Shown here: piece by piece, positions 22,366 to 33,730 of the stretch
How the letters are laid out: every line of letters begins with the position of its first letter
How positions within the stretch are numbered: position 1 is the first letter of the stretch
Source of the DNA: Ehretia macrophylla
Lineage: Eukaryota; Streptophyta; Magnoliopsida; Boraginales; Ehretiaceae
Assembly: GCA_037974665.1 (NCBI GenBank)
Contig: CM075765.1
Coordinates: 57,483,747-57,547,746 of the forward strand
Length of the DNA stretch: 64,000 bases
Reading direction: 5' to 3'
The notes under the pieces: generated by a model
Told to the model about the DNA's origin: nothing
Seen by the model: only the letters and a program-made list of their open reading frames with translations
The model's database searches: none
Position numbers and translations under genes: made by a program

Positions 22366-25300
22366 TGTGAGGCCCGACCCCGAATAATGTGCCTTACCTC
22401 GATTTGCGTGCCACAGACCCTTAATTATATGACCGACCTTGGATTACGTGTCCTATCTTGGTTTTCGTGCATACCTCGTCGTACGTGCCTTGACCTAGAA
22501 GAGTGTGCCCTAATCCCCGACTCACGTGTGGTACCTAGAAATACGCGCCCTGACCTCGATATACGTGTGTTATGTCGTTTTGTGTGCCCTAACCTTAGAC
22601 TTCGTACCTTAACCTAGGCTTAAGAGTCGTACCTTGATTTGTGTGCATTACATTGAATTACGTGCCTTGCATTGGTTTACGTGCAATCATATAGGGTTAC
22701 GTGCGTTTACTTGAAAAACGTGCGTTCGTCTCGTAGTTCGTGTCCTACCTCGAAGTGCGTACCCTAAACTTAGGAAAGCGTGTCTTCACGCTAATTAAGA
22801 AAGCATCTTACACGAAGCACTAGACTATTAAACAATCCTACAAAATCCACTAACAATATAATAATCCAAATTCCTTTCACTAGAAGACAAAAATGCATAA
22901 AAAACAAAACATTCTTTATTATTATTATTATTATTTTTTTTTTTCTTCTTTCCATTATTCTTTTTGCACTTCAAAATACAATTAGAATAATGCTTAAGAT
23001 GACACAATTCCACCCAATTCAATAGCTTTGACCAACCACTAGGAGCATTGTTTTAGCAATTGTATATTTTATTCATAATCTTAGTCAAACACTTAGCATA
23101 AGCCATTAAAATAATTGCTCAATTCCCTTCAATTTCTCACCATAACCGACCAGCCTTTGTATATTCCAAGCACATAGAATATAATAATGCTCAAAACAAA
23201 CAAAATTCAGATTGTAACATTGCTTTGGCCGACCAGGTGATGCAAATTAACAAGCTTGCATAGTTTAAAATATTCCTAGACAAGCCTATGACAAAATGAA
23301 TAAAAAAAAAAATGAATCAAAAGATACCTACCATGCTCCACTTTCTCGGTCAAAACACTCCAAGCATCTTCACATTCCAATAATGCACAATGACTAAGGA
23401 ATTTTCAGAAATTGTAGAGCTCTTGGCCGACACATGCAATTAAAAACATCACCAAAGCATCTTTAACTTTATCTTTGCTTGCAAACCTTCTATCAAGCTT
23501 CCATCTCCTCTCTCTCTCGACCTTAGTATTTTCATAGGCTCCCAAGTCTGAAAAATTTCTCCCCATAACACACAAGCATCTTCCAAAGCAAAGGAAAGCA
23601 AGAAAGAAGCTTCGTTGGTGCATTTTCAAGAACATTCTGCATCTACCTGGTTGTTTTGATAAGGTGAGGGTTCAAAACTTTTGGAAAACTCTTTAAAACT
23701 TCACATGCATGACCATGAATGTGTGTATTTGCTTCTGTGCTTGAGCTATGTGGTCGTTCATGAGTTTAAACAACCATGCATGGCAATAACTTGGCTTGAA
23801 AATGATACTAGACAAAGTCGAAATTTGAGACTGCTTCTGACCCGTCTGTTCGAGGCAATTTTTGGTTAAGCAAATGATGTTGAAATTGCGTGAAAATCCC
23901 TAGGTGACTAGTTTGGCCAATTTTGAACACTTTTCGCAGAAATAAGCAAAGTCAAATTTTGGCTCTAAGGCCCTCAAAATGGCAAAATCACGTAATATAG
24001 CTAAATCTGGAAAGTTTCGAGAAAAAGGAAGCAGTTTGGCAGATTTACTGCCCGTGTGGAACGAGATGATTTTGACATAGAAAACGACATCCAAAATGCG
24101 TGAAAATTTGTGTACTGCTAGATTTTTGAGTTGTGGACATTTTTTCCAGAAATAGGCTTAGGCTAAAAATGAACCTAAGGACCTCAAAATCATGCAATAT
24201 CGAAGGATAGGCAAATCTGGACAGTTTTGAGCAGTTCCACCATTTTGGCTATAACTAACGATCCAGAACTCCAATTGATGCAAGGTTTGTTTCTGATTTT
24301 AGTTAACTTCTTAATCTTTAATTTGATATATTATTCACTGAATTTTGAGTTCATTTGCCTGCCCAGTTGATTGTGAGAAAACAGATTATTGCAGTTAGGG
24401 TTTCAATTGACTATGTGCTTGGGAAAAACTTGTTGAACCTCTTTTGTGGTACTAATTACTTGGAATGGTAGTATTGGAATATTGTGTGGACTGTATTGAA
24501 TGTTGAGGATGTTGAATGAGACAATGCATGACTATGGAATGATGATTGAGTTGATTTAGGGTTTTGATCGCACGATTTTGCATGAAAAGCGAACCCTAAT
24601 GACTAGGTACTCTTGTTAATTGTTAACCGGGGGTTATTGTGTGGAAAATGTACATTGCGTGGGCTGCCCGTAAAATGTTTTATAGTTCCAAATGTGAGTA
24701 GGCCATTGCATGTTGACAAATAAGCTTTTCTTGCACCCAAACCCCTTTGATATCCTCGCCTGTTGCATGAACTTATCACTTGATCCCGTGAGCTTCTTAA
24801 TGAGTTATATGGCCTGTTTTACATGTGTTACATGGCTACCCGTTTAATTTCCATATAACTCTATATGCCTTTCAAGTGAAAATTCCTGTCCTATCGTGCC
24901 CTGCTTGTTTATCTGTCAATGTGCAATCTTATGACTCTCCGGAGGCGACCTACTTTGTTGTCCTCCTTCTGTGATATATATTACCTGTCATAAATGTGCA
25001 TTGCATACAAGGTTGCAACCTTTCCTGTTGGCATGGTAGTGATCACGTACGCCGGGCGGCATCGGGCTTGCCGGTGATACCGTGACCACCATGGTCCCAT
25101 TCCCTCTCTCGCTTGGGGGCTAGACTTCCTCGGAGAGTTGGGTCGTAGGATTTTGGGGTACATCCGGAGTACACCCACTTGGTGTGTTTGGGGGATGATT
25201 TGAAGTCGGCCGCAACAGTTGATCCTGGATCTGATCTGAGAGCAAAAGCTCACCGTATCCTTTCATTATATGTATAAGTACTCCCGCTTGGATCCTAGAG

Positions 25301-26180
25301 AACCTCGGGGAGGAAAGACTGGTATTCCTGTTTCTGTATTTGTATTTCTGTACTTGTACTTCTGTTGTATTCATGTTTGAAAAAGGGATTTTCATAAGTT
25401 TAACCGGAAAATGAGTTTCAAACTTAATTCTCGTTCCCCCTCGCTGAGTTCATAAGGACTCACCCTCTTTCATCATTTCAGGTGAAGAAGAACAGGCACA
25501 GGAACCCGAGCTCAATGTACCTAATGATGAACCTCTGGAATGATTGCTTGTTATCGTTGTTTTGCTTGAACGTGACTTCTTGTGAACTTTTGTTACTTAT
25601 AGACTATTTCCCTCATGTTGTTGTTGCTTGTGATGTAAAAGACCCCCGCTGTAATTTGGGGTCTAATTTTGGGTTGTACTTATTTTAAGTAGACTGATAC
25701 TAGACATGACACTACTATGATCGTTTTGCTTTCACTACCGCTAGTATCCATCACAGGTTATGATGCTTAGTTAAGAAATAGGTTAATGAACTTATCCAAT
25801 CTCAGCAGGTACTCGCTTATAAGCTAAGATCAACAGGTATATTTTGAAATGAGGATAAATGAACAAACGAGACATAGTATCATGTTAGGTTATAAATCAT
25901 ACGGGACGTCGAATTAACCAATAGGCAATTCAATTGATGGAATAATAGTAATCTTAGCTGGAATTGAATTTGAAATGGTAAATTTTGAGGCTGTTAGGAA
26001 ATTTAGGTCAAAACAAAGAGCTCAATTACAGCCGTCATGCTGCTGGATTTCCGGAAAGTTTTGGAGTCTAGAATAAAACGTTAAGTGTTAAACCTCCTAG
26101 AATGATTAAGAATGTGAAAGGACTTGATTGTTTAGATCACACCCTAGTCTAACCTTTATAGGCCGGGTTGGGGCGTGACA
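22366..26180 (+). repeat. Right LTR of element A
   Basis: Near copy of 15595-19438. It has the same ACGTG array (22371-22790), the same leader interval (23664-25481, again 1818 bp), the same stem-loop at 24941-24966 and the same acidic frame after the acceptor. It ends GGGGCGTGACA, followed by CCAAG. Confidence 0.95.
24941..24966 (+). ncRNA. Conserved LTR leader stem-loop (element A, right LTR)
   Basis: Identical in sequence to the copy at 18199-18224. Confidence 0.55.
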
Positions 26181-26263
26181 CCAAGTGAACTCATATTGGC
26201 CAAAGTGGAATAGAAGAAAATGGTAGGGAAATTTGGCATGGTACACACTGAACCTCCATAATA
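26181..26263 (-). pseudogene. nad4: nad4 exon 3, interior piece
   Basis: On the minus strand the frame reads YYGGSVCTMPNFPTIFF, then STLANMSSLGT, and joins (through CCAAG) to the exon 3 part at 15594. The piece upstream of YYGG expected for exon 3 (about 40 codons) is missing: homology stops near 26263 and unrelated sequence follows. The rearrangement probably predates the retrotransposon, since it is independent of the insertion point. Beyond 26263 the minus strand is intron-like or spacer DNA. Confidence 0.88.
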
Positions 26264-27951
26264 TGATAGAAAGTAGCAACCTGGTACTTAAGTAGTTAAG
26301 GTTTGGAACCCTTGCAACTATGATAGAAAGTCATTTTCTTATTGCCAAACCCTTCGCCTTTCTTTTGAATCAAAGTAGGTAGCGACTCTTGTATTTTAGT
26401 CGGTCGGGGGAAGCTACTGCTTTGTAGACAGCTTTACTTCCTCGTTGCTTCTTTTTGGAAACTCCCTTCTACTTTGCTTTCTTCTCTCATGCTTGCATGT
26501 GAGAAGGCTTAGAGTCATTTTTGCTAGGTCTAAAAGCTTCCCAAAAGATCTGATTCAACAGAAATCCCGTATATTGAGCATAGCTAATATGCAGCTACAA
26601 CTAGACGATCATATCATGCCATAAAACATTTTTATATGTATAGAAAGATCCCCTAGATATACAGATAGAATAGATGTTTATGGATAGACAGACATTCCAT
26701 TGATTGTTAGTTTTTCAGCTGAAAATGGTCGTCGATCCAAATGAATCATTCTTCTGGTGTCTCTTCGGTACCCGCCCTGAAACTGATCCACAACACAGCG
26801 CCCACTCGCTTTGCCCGTGGGAAGGCAACGAAGTTCAGTTCATGAGACCACAGCGGAGTGGAGCAGCCGCGACACTAAATTCCATAATTTAGCTGGATCT
26901 CACTAGTGCCACCTAAACAGTAGGTAGGCAGCGGATGTGTGATGTTTGGAGTTGTCGTTTGTGCACCTATCCCTAATGGAAGAATGAATGATCAGTTCCC
27001 CTGTAGATCATGGCCTTACCACTCGGTCCTCGATGGCCAGTGGGGGATTCGGTATAGCAGTTAATGTTTGTTTGGGCTACACGTTCCCACTTGACTGGAC
27101 ATACGTTAGCTGTAGGAAGTATGGTTCTGAAGGTGACTTCGGTTCACCAGTTCAGGCTCAACTCCTTGCTTTATGTTAGCGGACCTACAAGTCGGGTCGA
27201 GGCTCTGCACTTTTTTTTTCTGTGTGGGACGATACTAGGGAGAGAAGGGAATGTGTCGAGGCGGCGAACAAGACAACTATATTTTGGCTTTTCCCTCTAT
27301 GAGATGAGCCTAGTGCATTGGACCAATGGGATGGTTAAGAGAACTGAGCTAGCCTAAAAAGTGCTTGGGTGCTCTACGTACAATGTAGAATCCATCAGAT
27401 ACATATCGATTTCTTTCTGATGGATCAAGAATAGATAGTTGTCTCATCAATAGATAGAAATAGGAGATTTCCCCTTATTCTTGATAGATTCCCTCTCTAT
27501 CTTTTTCGATCCATCAGAACAGATCAGACTATTTATCAATCGATTTGAAAATAGCACGTTCATATCGCTTTTCATTCATTTCCACCACGAAAACATAGCC
27601 GCCATAATAAGAAGCAGGCAAAGCAGCTATAACTACTCGCATCATGCCCTTGAATTCTTATTCACGAATGAATTGGGAAAGCCAACCGAAATATTCGATT
27701 CTGACTTCGTAGAGCCGGTGCTGCTCTTGCCTGTGCGTAGGGCCATCCCCCACTCCCGTCTAGTGGCGCTAAGGGGCCTTTATTTTTGGAACATACGGCA
27801 ATGTTTTGCTGATGCCTCGAATCAAGCTTTTATTGCGACATGTTATGTTTTCTCCCCAATTGCTAGTAGGTTGATGGGTCGCACGTCCGGCACACATGTT
27901 TTGGCCTTGTGTGTCTATAACTCAAAATAGTTGACGTAACGGCCGCCGCCC
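26264..27951. other. Spacer with probable nad4 intron 2 sequence
   Basis: The minus strand downstream of exon 2 begins GGGCGGCGGCC at 27951, similar to the start of intron 3 at 15370, so the adjacent part is probably nad4 intron 2. A 149-codon open stretch on the plus strand (27481-27930) has no recognised homology and starts with TTG, so it is not called as a gene. The remainder holds nothing recognised. Confidence 0.45.
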
Positions 27952-28405
27952 GACTAAACATACCAATAGTCACCAGATTTATATGATCTCCTGAGGAGTA
28001 AGCAATGATCTTCTTGAGATCTATCTGTCTTAAAGTGGTCGAGGAAGTATACATTATACCAATCGCGCTTAAAGTATAAATGAAAGGAGTAGAACAAAGT
28101 GTCACTTCGGGAAACATAGGTATTGAAAATCTTAAAACCCGTAGGTTTCCAATTTTAAAGGAATTCCTGCCAAGATGACGGATCTTGTTGTAGGTGCCTC
28201 TACATGAGCTTCAGATAACCAAATATGAACTGGAACCATAGGCACTTTGATGGCGAAGGAGGCGAAAGAAGCAATCCATAGAAAGATTTGGCGCCACTCA
28301 CTAAATTCTGTGGTTAATGATATTTGTAAATCGGTTGTTCCTGTTTGGAGAAGAATCAACAAAATAGCTAATAGCATAAAAACAGATCCAAGTAAAGTAT
28401 AAAGG
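27952..28405 (-). pseudogene. nad4: nad4 exon 2 (frameshifted, 5' end replaced)
   Basis: The minus strand encodes exon 2 blocks PLYTLLGSVFMLLAILL, TTDLQISLTTEFSEWRQIF, KVPMVPVHIWLSEAHVEAP, then after a frameshift MFPEVTLCSTPFIYTLSA and DLKKIIAYSSGDHINLVT, ending IGMFS. A single T is missing near 28132 (GGGTTTTAAGATTTT), which creates a TAA. The 3' boundary at 27952 (GMFS plus one base) agrees with the usual exon 2 end, so this end is not truncated. Upstream of LYTLLG the expected sequence is replaced by unrelated DNA next to an intron domain V, so the 5' part looks recombined. Confidence 0.88.
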
Positions 28406-28476
28406 GGTGGCCCTAAAGCTGAATTGACCGGTGGTGGTTGGTCAAAGCTCTAGTAGGTAGCCACTCCCTTCTCAAA

Positions 28477-28510
28477 GAACCGTACGTGAGACTTCCGCCT
28501 CATACGGCTC
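28477..28510 (-). ncRNA. Group II intron domain V
   Basis: On the minus strand the 34 bases begin GAGCCGTATGAGG and end CACGTACGGTTC. This is a canonical domain V hairpin of an organellar group II intron, holding the catalytic triad region. It lies about 70 bases upstream of nad4 exon 2 homology, in the position expected for the end of an intron. The sequence between domain V and the exon homology does not match nad4 exon 2, so the domain may come from another intron. Confidence 0.85.
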
Positions 28511-29785
28511 CATCCCGAACTTCCGTAGTCGACCTTGGCATTAGACCACTATCTATTCATGTATTTTTAGCTTGGACTCTCGAATCTTTTGCTTCTTTGG
28601 TGGTGGCGAACAATGGTGCTTGCCTTACGAGAGATGCCCACCCGTAGGACCCGGCCTGCTTCTTGCCTGAAAGAACCGCTCACTAGCTAGCCGGACTAGT
28701 GGGGGCCCTATTTGGAGACATACTGAAAACCATGCCTTTTGAATCATACGTAAGGCTTGTCTTTCAAATCAAAAGAAAAATGGGCTTGTTGGGAAGAAAG
28801 ATGGAGTGCGGCCTGTAGAGCACAGATAAGGCACAGTCGGGTTGCTCATGCATTGGATCTCTACCTATCTATAGATAGAAAGAGAGAGGTGTGGAAGTAA
28901 TAGCATTATGTTATGGCCACCCCCCCGACTTATGGCTATGCTACTACTACTTTGATGTGAGCGGTTCAAATAGGTCTTTCTTAATCATCCTAGCCGAAAC
29001 TTATACGGGCATAAAGGTTTGGAACTCTTTTCTTATTTGAATCTTAAGGACAGGACCCTACCCTATTCTCGAACCCTCTGCCAAGTTCTACCTTGCCCGC
29101 ATTTCTTTTTGAAGGGGCCAAAAAAATGTCTCCACCTGTTGCCAACAGTCCTTCTTTGGAATTTGACAAAACGGGTCGATCCTCCCCTCCCGTTTGTTTT
29201 AGCAACTTATCCTAAGGTCTCCTCGCCAAGAGCTCCCCATCGACAACAGAGGAAGCAACCCGCTTGCTGTGGCGGGACGGCTTTTTTCTTTCACAATAAT
29301 ACTTGGGCGATTATCTCTACCCTCGGTAGCTTATGAGTTTACATCCATCCCTTGTCGGGTACAGTTTCCTTTCGATTTCTCCCATGTAGTCGTTACCCGA
29401 ATTCGCGCAAGTGTGTCCACACCCCCCAAACTGACTTGACGAGGAATCCATTATCGCGGACAAACACAACCCCTACACATACCTAGGAACACCCCTTCCT
29501 GCATATCCATACGAGACCTCAGTAGGCGGGTTGAGGTCCTACGAGGTACCCATTACTCGGAGTACCCTCCCAAACAGAAAAAGATGTGTCTTCCAGGTTC
29601 ATCTCTTCTTAGTTGGGTTGGGTGGGTTTGACCAGAAATGCTATGCTTACACACAAGACTACCCCTTCTCCCGAAAGCTTTGCGGGGACTACTTTATGGA
29701 CGATTGCCCGCAGGGGTTTTACTGCACAAGGCCCTTGCAGAGGAAAAGCTTTATCCCAGCGAATAGAAGATGCTCAGCTCCGCAC
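28511..29785 (-). other. nad4 intron 1 (group II), probably recombined at its 3' end
   Basis: The minus strand starts GTGCGGAGCTGAGC directly after exon 1, a typical group II 5' end, and runs about 1.3 kb to domain V. No maturase frame lies in it. Some plus-strand open stretches (29019-29336 and 29531-29821) are shadows within the intron. Confidence 0.75.
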
Positions 29786-30245
29786 AACATAGGGATTAAC
29801 ACACTTTCGGGAAGAGCATAGAATAGTAGAAGATCCGGCATGCAGAAGACAGCGATCATTAGATATTCACGAATAAGAGTTGTTGTAATATACTCTTTCC
29901 CATAACTTCTCATACCAGACCAACCCATTGAGATACAAATAGGGATCAAATATGTGGTCAATATCATGAAGAATAAAGAGATACCGTCTATACCCAAATA
30001 AAATTGATATTTTCATAAGGAAGCCATCGAAGGCTTTCCACAAATTGAAATTTGGTCTTAGAAGGATCGAATTGTATCCGAAGAACAGGGGGATACCAAA
30101 AAGTAATAAGAGAGAAGCACAGACCAATCGATCGTATCTATCGTATTCTTGAATTTGGAATGAAAAGAGGAGTAATGCTTCCTAGCCTGGGCCAAAGAAT
30201 AGGACCACATAGATCAGAATAGCATTCACAAAAATGTTCTAGCAT
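29786..30245 (-). pseudogene. nad4: nad4 exon 1 (stop and frameshift)
   Basis: On the minus strand the exon starts with ATG at 30245 (MLEHFCECYSDLCG), includes FQFVESLRWLPYENI and, in the next frame, GIDGISLFFMILTTYLIPI and LFYALPESVLIPM. It ends where the intron GTGCGG begins. It is 460 bp against 461 bp usual for plants: one T is missing at the NFYLGIDG block (codons about 81-86), causing a frameshift. Codon 36 is TAG. Together these show a dead copy of a complex I gene; editing cannot restore a deleted base. Confidence 0.9.
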
Positions 30246-32539
30246 AGAATAGAATCGAACATGGAAGATATTAATTGACAACAGTAAAAAGATGGGGGCC
30301 AAATTCCATTACAATAGGGGTCCATCAGTGCAAGTCAGCTGGACACCGTGATTGATGAGTGGGTAGGTAGGTTAGGTGCACCTCTCGCCCAGTGGGAGGT
30401 AATAAGGTTAGTCTTCCCTCCCCCCGAATGACGAAGTATTGGGGCCCCATTCCCGCGTATGCGCATTTTTTATTTTGATTCTTTCTATTTTTGAATCACC
30501 AATGGAGAATCTTTAAAAAAAAAATCCCTGGCAAAATGCAATTTGTCGAGTTCAATCCAAGGTGCACCTTGCCTTTTTTCAGGTAGCTTAGCTTTCTTAC
30601 GCCTATTCAGCTAGTGGGGAATTAGGCATAGCCAAATTCGTCGAATGGATAAAAAAGAAAGAAGAGGCTTGAAGATGCTCGACCGATAGGGAGATGAAGA
30701 AAAGGAAGTCTTTTCTTTCTTTCAATCCAAATAAGAGAACAAAGAAACCACTCAAAAATGAAAGTTTTATAAAGAAGTGTCAGTAACAACTAGCATTATA
30801 CTTCTTCCCTCCTCTCTGCTTTTCGTTTCTCCTTTTGTTTTTGCTTCTACCCGGGCTTTTCATTCTGTTTTATATAGACCCGAGGAAAAAAATTAATAAT
30901 TGAAATGTGACCCAGCATACGGAAAAAAATCCAGAATGACGGCTTGCAAAAGACGAGTAAGGGATGGGGAGAGGGAGGCTAAGTGAAATAATATACTGGT
31001 GCTATTATATAATCTTATGAATCACGCACAATACACTTTGTATATCTCCTCCGTCTACAAGGTAAAAGCTTAGCTTACAGCATAGCGTGTTTGCAACTTG
31101 ATTGGCTGGTGCATTGGCCTTACCGTAATAAGTCCAAGAGAGTTTTCGATTAGAATGCTCCATATCTCGTGACATGCGGAGCGTGGCATTTTATTTAAAA
31201 AAGTCCGTATAACTTCAAAAGATTCATTCTTTATAAATAAAGTCAAAGGGTGCATTGTCTCTTTGAGTGAAGAAGAGAAGGGCTTTATATAGACATTCTT
31301 GAGCCATGTTCGTCGCCCAAGGCTTACAATTATTTTATTTCATTCTATTGATTAGTTCTAGCTCCAAAGAACACATACATGGAGCTATGTTGACTTATGT
31401 ACGTCTCGTTGATGAAATGATCAGGTATACCATGCCACGTATCATCCCTTCTTTCCATAGAGGAGAGATAAAGAAAAAGAAGAGATATAGTGATAAGACC
31501 TTGTTCGTTTCTACTTGACGTTATTTTCCTCAGTTTTTACATGAGGTAGCTTGCGCTAAGGATCTAATCAAAGTCAAACTTTGATTAAATAAAAACCTTT
31601 TAGCTGGAGTACAAGTCTTTTTTTTTAATCTTTAGTGAAGGCGGATTAAGCCACAAAATCTTTTTTTTGAATCAAATTCTCAACGTCCTCATTGAGAGTC
31701 GCTCTGCGAGACGTCCAGTAGTCTCTGACTTGGTCTTCGAACCGTAAGTCTCAGCCCGTTCCCAGCTTGCCTTGCTCTCAGGTTGGCCTTTCTACTTGAC
31801 TAAGTAGTATTCCACTCGTGCAGTGGGTGTATAGGCTAGCCCATGGTACGGTCATCTATGATATACTCAACTTCTTCTTCTGTAGGTTCATCTACAAGAA
31901 CTGGTGATGCCCTCGTGGGCACGTTCCTCTCTGGGCGGTGTAGTCTAATCGAAGTCAACTGACTCATGGAATAGGGGATGAGTTTTCACCGAGCTAGTCA
32001 CTTGAGTCTATAGGCTACCTCTCATATCCATTTTTCTACAAGGTCTACTTTCAGATCGGGCCAATCCTGACGGTTGTTTATGTATGTTTGGGCTAGGTCG
32101 TTGCGCTCCTACTACTTCTTGGCAAAGTAGGCTGATAGGCAAGCCCCCTCCTCTCGCAATGGTGTGGGGCGTGAGGGGTTATTGCCCCGTGGCCAACTCG
32201 AACAGGTTGAAGTTCAACGTAGAGCATTTTGGTTGTTAAGTTATAGCAGTACTCAGCAACATCCAAGAGCTCCCGTCCTCCTGGTTTGCACTAAAGTGGC
32301 TTAAGTAGCCCTCAAGGAGTCCGTTTATTCTCTCCGTTTGAGCTTTCAAAGATATACCAACCGCAGGAATCTGACCATCAGATACTAACAGTAGTCTTCT
32401 AACCTTACCGACACTTCGGGTTTTCATAAATTTCACATAAGATAAAAGTTGTTTTCATAATTAGAAACAACCTGATTTTGCATTGCATTACCATAACGAA
32501 AAGCAAAAATCATAAAAAAAAAAAAAAAAGATTGCTCTT
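30246..32539. other. Mitochondrial-type spacer, no gene identified
   Basis: Upstream of nad4 exon 1 no gene was recognised. Frames at 31306-31518 (70 codons) and 31070-31255 (minus) carry no known motif. Several poly-A/T tracts are present. Confidence 0.45.
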
Positions 32540-33730
32540 GTGACTCAGAATGAACCTTTATCAGTGTGGGAGTGGAGGAAAAAAGAATAGCGAAGGATTC
32601 CTATAGAGCATCCAGGAACAAGCAGAATCAATCGAACAACGAATTCTTACGTGGTCCAAGGAAATCAAAGGTCCGCTTCCACGATTTCATCTATATTGAA
32701 TCTCTTAATATCATAATAGCTTATATAGTCATGATTCAATTCAGGTCCACTGACTTTTGATTGATTTATCATTTTTCAGATCTGATTGGAACAATGGAAA
32801 AGTAGGAAGACTTTGGCGATTCATATTGGTGTATCTAGAATATCTATGTCCCAGGACACTAAATATGAATAATGAAACATGAGGAAGAGTATACCCTGTA
32901 GTGACATAGCAATTCTCCTAATCGACTACTTATCATCATAATGAACATTCTACTTAAAAACAAAAAAAAATGACTTGCCAGGCGGTTACCTTTTTTTTCA
33001 TATTTATATCCTCTACTTAAAAATGAGGACACTAAGGTTCATCAGAATCTCTTATAAATAAGAGAGACATGAGTTTCGTGGAAAAAAAAGCCCTTTTATC
33101 GGATTTGAAGCGATGACTTAAGCCTCTTTCTTAAGGCGTTTAAAGAGCGTGACTTTTTAGTTAATAAGGGCCTATTTGATTTAATTCATGAATTAGCCCA
33201 CTATGAGTCTACTACATATTAATTTTATTTATATAATAATATAGTATATCATTTGTGTCTCTGTTACAAGACGGCGAAACTAAATTGTTCGAATGAAGAG
33301 AACAAATAAGAATTTTTAGGTTGTACACCTAATTTTCCTGGGGTTGTAGTTTAATTGGTCAAAGTACCACCCTGTCAAGGCGGAAGCTGCGGGTTTGAGC
33401 CCCGTTAGTCCCGACGTATTCAATAAATACATCAATTCATCTCTCCATTTTCTGTGAAAAATGGGACAGGAAGCAGAATTTTATTCCCAATGGGGGATCT
33501 TTTTTTGTTTTTTTTATCCTTTTTCGTTTCGCATTTCTCATCTAACAAATAGGGGAATTCTCTTTACTTCAACTAGTATCGATTGATGGGAGATAGACAT
33601 ATGTGGATTAGTACAATTCATTATTGGCATATTCGGGATTCCAAGAGAGACTAGGTCTGGTTTATTGACCCAATCCATGTAATGGAATAAAAGTAATTTG
33701 TTTTTTCTCGGGAGCACATACACAAATGGA
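32540..33730 (+). other. Plastid-derived DNA around trnD
   Basis: The sequence downstream of trnD (a stretch with TCTCCATTTTCTGTGAAAAA and GACAGGAAGCAG) looks like the chloroplast trnD-trnY spacer. The AT-rich DNA upstream resembles the psbM-trnD spacer. This is judged from memory of chloroplast genomes; the borders are approximate. Neither trnY nor psbM was found. Confidence 0.45.
33340..33413 (+). tRNA. trnD-GUC: trnD-GUC, chloroplast-derived (with C-to-T changes)
   Basis: The 74 bases form a tRNA-Asp cloverleaf: anticodon arm CCCTGTCAAGG with anticodon GTC, variable region CGGAAGCTG, and T arm TTTGAGCCCCG. Compared with the chloroplast gene as I know it, the differences are mostly C-to-T (TTTAATTGG for TTCAATTGG, GTTTGAG for GTTCGAG, GTTAGTCCC for GTCAGTCCC), plus a few A/G changes. 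Plastid-derived trnD is common in plant mitochondria. The C-to-T bias fits decay after transfer to the nucleus. Confidence 0.88.

Larger units (their letters stand above)
15595..26180 (+). mobile_element. Element A: complete non-autonomous LTR retrotransposon (LARD-like)
   Basis: The element consists of two nearly identical LTRs (15595-19438, 3844 bp; 22366-26180, 3815 bp) around a 2927-bp interior, flanked by the 5-bp duplication CCAAG. A primer-binding site complementary to initiator tRNA-Met (TGGTATCAGAGC) starts at 19450, and a polypurine tract (AAGGAGGGGAGGA) precedes the right LTR. The interior has no frame longer than about 70 codons and no gag or pol motif, so it must rely on proteins supplied in trans. 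Its LTR, primer site and leader structure match those of element B, the likely type of autonomous partner. The differences I could see between the LTRs are scattered substitutions and a microsatellite length change near 16150, pointing to a recent insertion. Confidence 0.92.

Noticed and set aside
26838..26860. Start of an initiator-tRNA-like sequence (AGCGGAGTGGAGCAG)
   Set aside because: Only about 15 bases agree; no anticodon or T arm follows.
27481..27930. 149-codon plus-strand frame
   Set aside because: Starts with TTG, lies in probable nad4 intron 2 antisense sequence, and has no recognisable motif.
27952..27960. Apparent truncation of nad4 exon 2 after GMFS
   Set aside because: Counting codons places the natural exon 2 end at this base, followed by a group II-like intron start.
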